Shown: one piece after another, positions 53,773 to 61,398 of the stretch
Layout: each line of letters opens with the position of its first letter
Position numbering within the stretch: position 1 is the stretch's first letter
From: Rheinheimera texasensis DSM 17496
GTDB lineage: Bacteria > Pseudomonadota > Gammaproteobacteria > Enterobacterales > Alteromonadaceae
Length of the DNA stretch: 64,000 bases
NCBI RefSeq assembly: GCF_000711985.1
Contig: NZ_JONU01000007.1
Location: forward strand, 744,001 to 808,000
Reading direction: 5' to 3'
Notes under the pieces: generated by a model
Told to the model about the DNA's origin: nothing
The model's input: the letters and a program-made list of their open reading frames with translations, nothing else
Databases searched by the model: none
Program-made: the position numbers and the translations under genes

Positions 53773-54357
53773 CTATGTACCTGAATTCGTTGAAAAAGCT
53801 GAAGGTATGGTAACAGAATCCAGCAGCAGGCCGAACTGCTGCACGGCCTGCTCCGGTAATAAGCTAAATAAAATATCGCGCTGATACATAAACCCAAGTT
53901 TTTCCAGCACGCGGATGGAGCCTTGGTTCTGCGGATGGACTAAACCATAGATCTGCTGTTGAGCCCTGCCTTGTGGACATTGCACCGGCCGTTGCTTCGC
54001 ATCAGCCAGCACCGCAAGTGATGCTTCCACAGCAAGTCCTTGCCCCCAGTACGGCTGTAACAAACGATAGCCCAAATCAAAACCATCGATTTCGTCGACC
54101 CATTTCAGGCCGCAAAAACCAATAATTTCGCCAGTTGCGGGCCACACTATAGCCAGCCGGCCAAAACCGGTGCGTTGGTAATCGTGAAGCGGATGACTTT
54201 GCAAATAAGCCAGCGCTTCGTCCTCGGTTTGCATCGGCGGCGAGCCAATATACCGCATCACCAGCGGGTCGTTGCCAAGCCGGAACATGGCCGGGGCGTC
54301 AGTGGCAGTAAAAGGCCGCAGCTGCAGCCGGGCGGTTCTGATCAATTTAGCCATCAT
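53773..54357 (-). CDS. RimJ/RimL-type GNAT acetyltransferase
   Basis: Protein of 194 residues of the Acetyltransf_3 type: RTARLQLRPFTATDAPAMFRL at the start, FGRLAIVWPATGEIIGFCGLKWV in the middle, GYRLLQPYWGQGLAVEAS (acetyl-CoA motif A) and NQGSIRVLEKLGF (motif B). N-terminal acetylation of ribosomal proteins or a small molecule is possible; the substrate is unknown. Two ATGs stand in tandem (54357, 54354); AGGAT favours the first. It directly follows the YgiQ gene by 21 bp. Confidence 0.88.
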   Translation of the reverse strand: MMAKLIRTARLQLRPFTATDAPAMFRLGNDPLVMRYIGSPPMQTEDEALAYLQSHPLHDYQRTGFGRLAIVWPATGEIIGFCGLKWVDEIDGFDLGYRLLQPYWGQGLAVEASLAVLADAKQRPVQCPQGRAQQQIYGLVHPQNQGSIRVLEKLGFMYQRDILFSLLPEQAVQQFGLLLDSVTIPSAFSTNSGT

Positions 54358-54378
54358 GCTGCATCCTGCAAGGAATAA

Positions 54379-56628
54379 TTAGCCTTTGCCTTTTTTATAA
54401 GACGCCTGCCCTGAAGACTTAGACGTCTGTTGCTGCTTACGGATCAGCGCTTCTTTCACCGGATTCATGCCGGTGTGTTTGGTCACCGCAATTTTGCCGC
54501 CGGCTTTGGGTTTGAGGTTTTTCTCATCGCGAGTCTCTTCAGGCACCAGACAACCTTTGCCTTTGCCGATGAGTTTACCAAGGCCCATCTTCAGCAACGC
54601 TTCACGGATCATCGGCCAGCCAGCCGGATCATGGTAACGCAGCAACGCTTTGTGCAGCCGGCGCTGGCGCTCACCTTTGGCGACAGCGACTTTTTCAGTG
54701 TTACCTTTTAGATTCTTCAGTGAATTCAGTTCGGTATGATAAATCGTTGTGGCGTTGGCCATCGGGCTTGGGTAGAAGTTTTGCACTTGATCTAAGCGGA
54801 AATCGCGCTCTTTCAGCCACAGCGCCAGATTGACCATGTCGAGATCTGTAGTGCCCGGATGCGCCGAAATAAAATACGGGATCAGGTACTGTTCTTTACC
54901 GGCTTCGCGGCTGTATTTGTCAAACATCGCCTTGAATTTGTCATAAGCACCCATGCCCGGCTTCATCATCTTCGACAATGGGCCTTCTTCAGTATGCTCT
55001 GGCGCAATCTTTAAATAACCACCAACGTGGTGCTGCACCAGTTCACGCACATAATTCGGATCTTCGACTGCCAGGTCATAACGCACACCGGAAGCAACCA
55101 GTACTTTTTTCACGCCGGGCACTTTACGCGCCGAGCGGTATAAATCGACGGTTGGGCTTTGGTCTGTGTCCATGTGCTCACAAATGGTCGGATAAACACA
55201 AGACGGCCGGCGACAGGTTTGTTCGGCTTTTGGATTTTTACAGCGCAGCCGGTACATGTTCGCGGTCGGGCCACCCAAATCGGAGATCACGCCGGTAAAG
55301 CCTGGCACTTTGTCGCGAATTTCTTCGATTTCACGCAAAATCGATTCTTTCGAGCGGCTTTGGATGATACGGCCTTCATGTTCGGTAATAGAGCAGAACG
55401 AACAGCCGCCGAAACAGCCGCGCATGATATTGACCGAGGTTTTGATCATGTCATAGGCCGGAATTTTGGCTTTACCATAGACCGGATGCGGTACACGCTG
55501 ATACGGCAGACCAAACACACCGTCCATTTCTTCGGTCGTTAATGGAAACGCCGGCGGATTGAGCCAGACTGAGCGGTCGCCGTGGCGCTGCATAATAGCG
55601 CGGGCACAACCCGGATTGGTTTCCTGGTGCAAAATACGCGAAGCGTGGGCATACAGTGGTTTATTCACACTGACCTGCTCAAAAGCCGGCAACTTCACAT
55701 AGGTTTTTTCCCAGGGTTTTTGCCGCGGTGGCTGTACCAGAACAGGCTTGGCTTCGACTTCTGCCGGTTTGGATAAATCGATACCAGCCTGAGCGAATTC
55801 TGAATAACTGCTGCAACCGACGTCGTCCGCGCCATATGGATTGGGAATAGGGTCAATTTTGCCGACTTTATCGATAGCGGTAGAATCCACACCGCGCCAT
55901 TCTGGTAATGGCTCTTTGCGGATCACCGCAGTGCCGCGGATATCTTGTAAGGTACTGATAGGCTCACCGGCAGCCAAGCGATGCGCTACTTCCACCAGTG
56001 GACGCTCGGCATTGCCGTAAATTAATAATTCGGCTTTGGCATCAAAAATAATGGAGCGGCGGACTTTTTCCTGCCAGTAATCATAATGCGCGATACGGCG
56101 CAGACTGGCTTCAATACCGCCGATAATGACCGGCACATCTTTAAAGGCTTCTTTGCAGCGCTGTGAATAGACAATCACCGCGCGGTCTGGGCGCTTGCCA
56201 CCTTCGTTGCCCGGGGTGTAAGCGTCGTCGTGTCGCAGTTTTTTGTCGGCGGTGTAGCGGTTAATCATCGAATCCATGTTGCCGGCCGACACACCGAAAA
56301 ACAGCTTAGGTTTACCCAGCCGCATAAAATCGTCTTTGCTGTTCCAGTCCGGCTGCGCAATGATACCCACCCGAAACCCCTGGCTTTCCAGCATCCGCCC
56401 CACCACCGCCATGCCAAAGCTCGGGTGGTCTACATAAGCATCACCCACCACCAAAATAATGTCGCAGCAATCCCAGCCAAGCTTGGCCATTTCGGCTTTG
56501 CTCATCGGTAAAAATGGCGCTGGTTTAAAATTATCGCCGCGATATTTGGGGTAAGAAAACAAACCGCGTTCTGCGGACATACGCTCGACCGGCGCAGATT
56601 TTCGGGATGGAACTGTGGTGCTGGTCAT
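54379..56628 (-). CDS. ygiQ: Radical SAM protein YgiQ (UPF0313)
   Basis: Protein of 749 residues. The radical SAM cluster motif CxxxCxxC appears near residue 406 ([11 protein letters not shown]), followed by [21 protein letters not shown] and HPGTTD as in UPF0313. The N-terminal B12-binding-like region ([19 protein letters not shown]) precedes it. The physiological reaction is unknown. The C-terminal tail is rich in Lys and Gln. A TATAAT on the minus strand (56669-56664) lies 36 bp upstream of the start. Confidence 0.93.
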   Translation of the reverse strand: MTSTTVPSRKSAPVERMSAERGLFSYPKYRGDNFKPAPFLPMSKAEMAKLGWDCCDIILVVGDAYVDHPSFGMAVVGRMLESQGFRVGIIAQPDWNSKDDFMRLGKPKLFFGVSAGNMDSMINRYTADKKLRHDDAYTPGNEGGKRPDRAVIVYSQRCKEAFKDVPVIIGGIEASLRRIAHYDYWQEKVRRSIIFDAKAELLIYGNAERPLVEVAHRLAAGEPISTLQDIRGTAVIRKEPLPEWRGVDSTAIDKVGKIDPIPNPYGADDVGCSSYSEFAQAGIDLSKPAEVEAKPVLVQPPRQKPWEKTYVKLPAFEQVSVNKPLYAHASRILHQETNPGCARAIMQRHGDRSVWLNPPAFPLTTEEMDGVFGLPYQRVPHPVYGKAKIPAYDMIKTSVNIMRGCFGGCSFCSITEHEGRIIQSRSKESILREIEEIRDKVPGFTGVISDLGGPTANMYRLRCKNPKAEQTCRRPSCVYPTICEHMDTDQSPTVDLYRSARKVPGVKKVLVASGVRYDLAVEDPNYVRELVQHHVGGYLKIAPEHTEEGPLSKMMKPGMGAYDKFKAMFDKYSREAGKEQYLIPYFISAHPGTTDLDMVNLALWLKERDFRLDQVQNFYPSPMANATTIYHTELNSLKNLKGNTEKVAVAKGERQRRLHKALLRYHDPAGWPMIREALLKMGLGKLIGKGKGCLVPEETRDEKNLKPKAGGKIAVTKHTGMNPVKEALIRKQQQTSKSSGQASYKKGKG

Positions 56629-56663
56629 AGCAATGTCTCATCTACGGCAAAAAAAGGTTGAGC

Positions 56664-56669
56664 ATTATA
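56664..56669 (-). promoter_or_regulatory. Possible -10 element of ygiQ
   Basis: TATAAT on the minus strand, 36-41 bp upstream of the ygiQ ATG, at a location that fits a short leader. The -35 at 17 bp (TCGCAT) is poor. Bases 56670-56863 otherwise hold no recognised element. Confidence 0.45.
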
Positions 56670-56863
56670 CTCAAGTATTTGTCTGAATGCGACTTGTCTG
56701 GCGGGCTTTCCGTTGCGGTACCTGACTGCGCGAGGATGAAATTCACTGGGTCCGATTTATCAGATTTTCTTACAAACAGATATCATAAACCCAGGGTTAA
56801 GCAGCTGTTAATTTTCAGCCACTTAGATTGCAACTGTCCCCAGTCTTTGTTCAGGAATCCATT

Positions 56864-57472
56864 ATGCGTCAGTTCCGCTTCATTGCGCTGTTATCCACTT
56901 GTTCTCTATTGGCTTTGCCAGCGGCTTTGCATGCGCAAACTGTTGTTTATCTTGATGAACCAGATGTCGGTTGGGTATCGCCGTACCTGAGCTATGAAGC
57001 CAACGACAAAGGCCAGATCACCACACTCGGCGCGGTGTTTCAGTCCGATGCGCATTTTCAGCTGGCGGTGGGCCTCGCGTCTTATTACAGCGATAAATAT
57101 CCGCAATATGGTATGTATCAACCCGAGATAGAGTTTCTGAACCTCGATACCTCAGTACGTTTTGGCGTTTTTGACAAAATCAGTTTATATGGCGAAGTCG
57201 GTGTGGCACTGGATGAGCTGATTTTCGATGAAGAAGAGCATGATTATTACGACCGCTGGGGTGGGCACTATGAAAAAATGGGGCCCATCGACTGGTTTGC
57301 CGGCGTCGGTGCCGGCATTGAACTGAATAATCTGTCACTGCGTGCCTTCGGCCGCTACCGCTATTTGCGTAGCTATGAGCAGGAATATCTGGCGGCGCTG
57401 GACCCTTGGGTCCATGGCCAGCCAGAAGATGGACAGTGGTTTGCCGGGGTGGAACTCAGCCTGCGCTTTTAA
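56864..57472 (+). CDS. Probable outer-membrane beta-barrel protein
   Basis: Protein of 202 residues with a signal peptide (about 1-24, LHAQ) and an alternating hydrophobic/polar pattern ending in WFAGVELSLRF, the terminal Phe typical of outer-membrane barrels. Family not recognised; resemblance to small 8-stranded OmpA/OmpW-type barrels is only general. ATG 56864 is preceded by AGGA; a TTG at 56828 is less likely. It meets mneA tail to tail with a 4-bp overlap and no terminator. Confidence 0.75.
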   Translation: MRQFRFIALLSTCSLLALPAALHAQTVVYLDEPDVGWVSPYLSYEANDKGQITTLGAVFQSDAHFQLAVGLASYYSDKYPQYGMYQPEIEFLNLDTSVRFGVFDKISLYGEVGVALDELIFDEEEHDYYDRWGGHYEKMGPIDWFAGVGAGIELNNLSLRAFGRYRYLRSYEQEYLAALDPWVHGQPEDGQWFAGVELSLRF

Positions 57473-58038
57473 AACCAGCCAAGGCCTCTGGCTATGGTCA
57501 ACAGCCCTAACAGCATAAACACGCCGCAGGCGACGCGGCGTGCCCAGTCCAGCGGTACTACTTCCAAAATGTATTTGCCGAAATACACTACCGGCACATT
57601 GGCCGCCAACATGCCTAGCGTCGTACCGACAATCACTAAAGTGGTTGCATCGTAAGTGGCAGCCAGAATCACAGTGGCAATTTGCGTCTTATCGCCAATT
57701 TCAGCGAGGAAAAACAACACAGTACTGGCGGCAAAAGCGCCGTATTTCAGCATGCCATTTTCTTCACTGTCGTCTTTGTCCGGGATCAGTAACCACAGCG
57801 CCACAGCAATAAAAGAACCACCCAATAACCAAGCCTGCCAACCCGCCGGGATAAACTGCGCCACCCAGGCGCCAAACCAGGCAGAGGCGGCATGATTGAG
57901 CAGCGTTGCGACTAAAATGCCGGCAACAATTGCGCCACGTTGGCGAAAGCGTGCAGCCAAAAACAAAGAGAGTAATTGGGTTTTGTCACCGATCTCAGCA
58001 ATAGCCACGCCGGTGAAAGAAGAGATAAAAGCGTCCAT
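57469..58038 (-). CDS. mneA: Manganese exporter of the UPF0016/GDT1 (MneA) family
   Basis: Integral membrane protein of 189 residues made of two homologous three-helix halves, each with the hallmark ExGDKT motif (AEIGDKTQLLSLF near residue 15 and AEIGDKTQIATVI near 112). In bacteria such proteins (MneA) export Mn2+; eukaryotic GDT1/TMEM165 transport Mn/Ca. ATG 58038 begins MDAFISSFTGVAIAEIG; the upstream frame to 58086 lies in the leader. A yybP-ykoY-type Mn riboswitch lies directly upstream, so expression should rise with Mn2+. Confidence 0.93.
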   Translation of the reverse strand: MDAFISSFTGVAIAEIGDKTQLLSLFLAARFRQRGAIVAGILVATLLNHAASAWFGAWVAQFIPAGWQAWLLGGSFIAVALWLLIPDKDDSEENGMLKYGAFAASTVLFFLAEIGDKTQIATVILAATYDATTLVIVGTTLGMLAANVPVVYFGKYILEVVPLDWARRVACGVFMLLGLLTIARGLGWF

Positions 58039-58049
58039 GGAAATACTCA

Positions 58050-58225
58050 GCGGGATTGGCCAAAGACAACGCTGTGGCTCCCGCATTGGGCCACGACGCT
58101 GTCTCAGGTCTCATCAGAACATTGCAGTTGCAAGTTCCGCTGCCGCCATGTGCGTTGGCACAAGTATGTTGACGACAGCCCATAAGCATGGCGCTTATGG
58201 CGATTACTCCCCCAAGTCAGGAAGC
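58050..58225 (-). promoter_or_regulatory. yybP-ykoY (Mn2+) riboswitch upstream of mneA
   Basis: On the minus strand the leader carries GGGGGAGTAATCG (near 58213-58201), the conserved loop L1 element GGGGAGUA, then GTCGTCAACATACTTG (near 58176-58161), and GATGAGACC (58115-58107), the conserved L3 element. These are the diagnostic blocks of the yybP-ykoY family. A short stem GTGGC/GCCAC (near 58093-58073) follows close to the ATG and may be the expression platform. Edges are approximate. Placement before a Mn exporter fits the known riboswitch. Confidence 0.85.
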
Positions 58226-58243
58226 GGGCATTGTAAGCATGCG

Positions 58244-58279
58244 AAAGGCCGGCAGCAAGTCATTTTTGCTCCGGCCTTT
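58244..58279. terminator. Imperfect hairpin downstream of the RND operon
   Basis: AAAGGCCGG-C-AGCAA pairs with TTGCT-CCGGCCTTT with one bulged C and a 7-nt loop. The T-run is good on the plus strand but short (TTTCGC) on the leftward RND transcript. It separates the RND genes from the mneA leader. Confidence 0.6.
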
Positions 58280-58304
58280 TTGCAACCTCAGCACAGCGAT
58301 TGAT

Positions 58305-61300
58305 TTAACTGGCCGACTTCACCGGCTTTGTTAACCAACGATCGGCCCGTTGTCGCGCTTTACCGGTGAACCGGCTCCAGTTATTACCCAAGCGGATCAG
58401 GCCCCAGTAGGTCAGTGGCACCAGCAATAAACTGGTTAAAGTCGAGAATACCAGGCCACCGATAATGGCTATCGCCATCGGCGCATAGCTCGGTCCGCCG
58501 CCGCCAATAGTGGCATCGCCAAAGGCCAGTGGGATCAGACCTAACACCGTCGTCGATACTGTCATCAGAATTGGCCGCAAGCGCGCTTCACAGGCGGTGA
58601 CAATCAGTGGCACTAATTCAGCGTCCGGCGTTTCCTCACGCATCTGATTAATCCGGTCGACCAAGACGATGCCGTTATTCACCACAATCCCCATCAGCAC
58701 CAGCATGCCAATCATGCCCATAATACCCATGGTCGTGCCGGTGACTAAAAAGGCCCAGAACACGCCGACCATCGAGAACAGCAAAGAGCCAATCACTGCG
58801 GTCGGTAACAACAGGCTTTCAAACAGCGCCGCCATCACCAGATAGATCATCGCAACGGCCAACAACATATTAATTTGCATGATGTTTTGCGCTTCATCCT
58901 GATACTGGAAACTACCTTCGAATGACCAGCTGTAACCAGGCGGCAGTTGCAGTTGTTCCATGACTTTTTTGATCTGATCTTTGGCATCATCCATTTTCAG
59001 CTCTTTGTTCAGATTCATACCGATAGCAAGACCGGTCTGGCGGTTGAAACGGCGGATCTCACCAAGCCGGTCACTGACGGTGAGCGTTGCCACCTGCGCC
59101 AGTCGTACCACTTCAGTACCTTGTTGTTTTACCGGAATAGACTCCAGCTCCTGCTGCGAATGGCCGACTTTTTCGTCGTATAGCACACGCAGCTGCACTT
59201 CGCCCTGATCCAGCGTGCGGAAGGTGCGCAGGTTGTTGCCCCGCAGTGCCAGACTAATAGCCTGCGCCACGTTTTGTGCACTTAAACCCTGACGCTGCAA
59301 TTCGTCATGTTTTAACCGGATCTGCAGTTCTTTTTGCCCGCCCTGCACCTCTGAGCGCACATCTTCAAGCCCTTTGATTTGACTGAGCACCGGTACTAAA
59401 TCCTGCGACAATTGCGTCAGTTGTTCGGTCGAAGGGCCCAGCAAATGCAATTGCATACCACCACCAGAGTCGCCCCAGCCAAACTGTGGTTTGCCACGCA
59501 CTAACACCGGCCAGTCTTTGCGGATAGCATCTTTCACCTGCTGCAGCGGCACCGGCAGTTTGTCGACAAACATAATGGTCGAGACAGCAAAACCTGGCGT
59601 GTAATAGCTGTACACCGAATCAATGTAGAATTTCTCTTTATTGGCATACAGATAAGACTCCATCCGGCTCACTTCCTGCTCCACTTCGGCTAAGGCGTAA
59701 TTCGACTGAATGTTGTAATTCAGAAACAGACGGTTAGTATCGCCTTCGTTATCATCACCGCCGGAGATAAACTGCATCGGTATCGCGATACTAAACAGCA
59801 GCATAAAGGCGATAAAAGTTGACCAGCGCGGATGAGCCATGGTCCAGCGCAAAGTACGACCATAAAATTTATCCAGCTTCGATGGCGCGGCATGCTCCGC
59901 ACCTGTGATGCTTTTAATCCGGGTCGACAGCAATGGTATCAAGGTCAGTGCCATCAGCAATGACACCGCCAGCGCAATAGTGATGGCGATTGCGACGTGC
60001 TCGAGGAATACCGTCACATCAACTTTTTGCCCGATGATATTGGGTAAAAACACAATCGCCGTTGTGGCAGTGCCGGCGATCACCGCCAGACTGACCCGAT
60101 AAACCCCGCGCTCTGTGGCGCGGCGCACATCGCCATCCAGAGCGCGCTCGCGGAAAATACTCTCGACCACCACAACCGAGTTGTCGACCAGCATGCCGAC
60201 TGCCAGCATCAGCCCCATCATACTCAGCACGTTCAGGCTGTAATCAAGGAAATACATCATACCAAGTGTGATACTAATCGACACCGGTACCGACAAAACC
60301 ACCAGTAATGTGGTTGGCGTATGGCGTAAAAACACAAACAGCACAGCAAATGACAGCAAAGCACCGATCGCACCAGAGCTCAGCAGGTTCGATAGACTTT
60401 CGGTCACGCCTTTGGCCGTATCATCCATCACATAAATATTGATGCCGTTAAAGGCAGGGTCTTTCCCTGCCTGATCTATCACTTTCATCGCGGCACGCGA
60501 CACGTCCACCAGATTGGCGTTGGATTCTTTGTATACATTCATACCAACGGCATAGCGTTGGTCTAACCTGCGCCCTTCCACGCGTTTTGGCAGTTCCAGT
60601 TTGATTTCCGCCACATCGCCCAGCTGCAGACCGCGGCCGATCGCCAGTTGCTTGATTTGGTCCAATGATTCAAACTCGCCGATAGGTTTAACCAGAATAC
60701 TTTCGTCTTTGCTTCTGATCTCACCGGCGGTCATAGCAAAGTTCTGCTGACTCAGTGTTTGTAACAACACACCAGCATCCAATTGCAACGCGCGCAGCCG
60801 CTCTGGCAACAGCCGGATAGTAACCTGACGTTTATCGACGCCATACAGTTCGACTTTTGACACGCCCTGCACCCGCTCCAACGGGCGTTTTACCTGGCGT
60901 TCCAGTAAATCGTACGCCATCGATAAATCTCGTTCGCTGGAGATGCGCACCTGGAAAATAGGCATATCATTGGTATTAAACTGAAATACCAACACGCGTT
61001 CGACGTCCTTGGGTAGTAAATGCCGGATGCCATCAAGCCGCTCACGCACTTCAATACTTTTGGTATTGATGTTCTCCTCCCAGTTAAATTCCAGGCCAAT
61101 TTCAGCGGAATCTTCTTTGGAAAACGAGCGCATTTTTTTGATGCCGGTGACCGTCGACAGGGCTTCTTCCACCGGTCTGGTGATCAGCCGTTCTATCTCA
61201 GCCGGCGTGGCATTTGGGTACGGCACATTGATATAAATCTCCGGGATATCAATGCCCGGGAAATTCTCCAGCGGCAACATCCGGCTGGCGAGCAAACCAA

Positions 61301-61385
61301 ACACCAGAAAAGATAAAAACATCATGCAAAGGGTGACTGGGCGGCTTAAGGCAAACCGGGTCAGTGCTAAAGGTTTATGTTCCAT
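58305..61385 (-). CDS. RND efflux transporter permease (second of a tandem pair)
   Basis: Inner-membrane proton-driven resistance-nodulation-division pump of 1026 residues with the standard 12-helix, two-large-loop plan. It starts ALTRFALSRPVTLCMMFLSFL. TM4 contains the proton-relay VGMLVDNSVVVVES motif with Asp; the second half repeats MLVLMGIVVNNGIVLVDRIN. Substrate is unknown; the HAE-1-like family includes multidrug pumps. It lies 13 bp downstream of the other RND gene, so the two are co-transcribed and may form a mixed trimer. No outer-membrane factor follows. Confidence 0.92.
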   Translation of the reverse strand: MEHKPLALTRFALSRPVTLCMMFLSFLVFGLLASRMLPLENFPGIDIPEIYINVPYPNATPAEIERLITRPVEEALSTVTGIKKMRSFSKEDSAEIGLEFNWEENINTKSIEVRERLDGIRHLLPKDVERVLVFQFNTNDMPIFQVRISSERDLSMAYDLLERQVKRPLERVQGVSKVELYGVDKRQVTIRLLPERLRALQLDAGVLLQTLSQQNFAMTAGEIRSKDESILVKPIGEFESLDQIKQLAIGRGLQLGDVAEIKLELPKRVEGRRLDQRYAVGMNVYKESNANLVDVSRAAMKVIDQAGKDPAFNGINIYVMDDTAKGVTESLSNLLSSGAIGALLSFAVLFVFLRHTPTTLLVVLSVPVSISITLGMMYFLDYSLNVLSMMGLMLAVGMLVDNSVVVVESIFRERALDGDVRRATERGVYRVSLAVIAGTATTAIVFLPNIIGQKVDVTVFLEHVAIAITIALAVSLLMALTLIPLLSTRIKSITGAEHAAPSKLDKFYGRTLRWTMAHPRWSTFIAFMLLFSIAIPMQFISGGDDNEGDTNRLFLNYNIQSNYALAEVEQEVSRMESYLYANKEKFYIDSVYSYYTPGFAVSTIMFVDKLPVPLQQVKDAIRKDWPVLVRGKPQFGWGDSGGGMQLHLLGPSTEQLTQLSQDLVPVLSQIKGLEDVRSEVQGGQKELQIRLKHDELQRQGLSAQNVAQAISLALRGNNLRTFRTLDQGEVQLRVLYDEKVGHSQQELESIPVKQQGTEVVRLAQVATLTVSDRLGEIRRFNRQTGLAIGMNLNKELKMDDAKDQIKKVMEQLQLPPGYSWSFEGSFQYQDEAQNIMQINMLLAVAMIYLVMAALFESLLLPTAVIGSLLFSMVGVFWAFLVTGTTMGIMGMIGMLVLMGIVVNNGIVLVDRINQMREETPDAELVPLIVTACEARLRPILMTVSTTVLGLIPLAFGDATIGGGGPSYAPMAIAIIGGLVFSTLTSLLLVPLTYWGLIRLGNNWSRFTGKARQRADRWLTKPVKSAS

Positions 61386-61398
61386 CAGCCTTGCCTCC

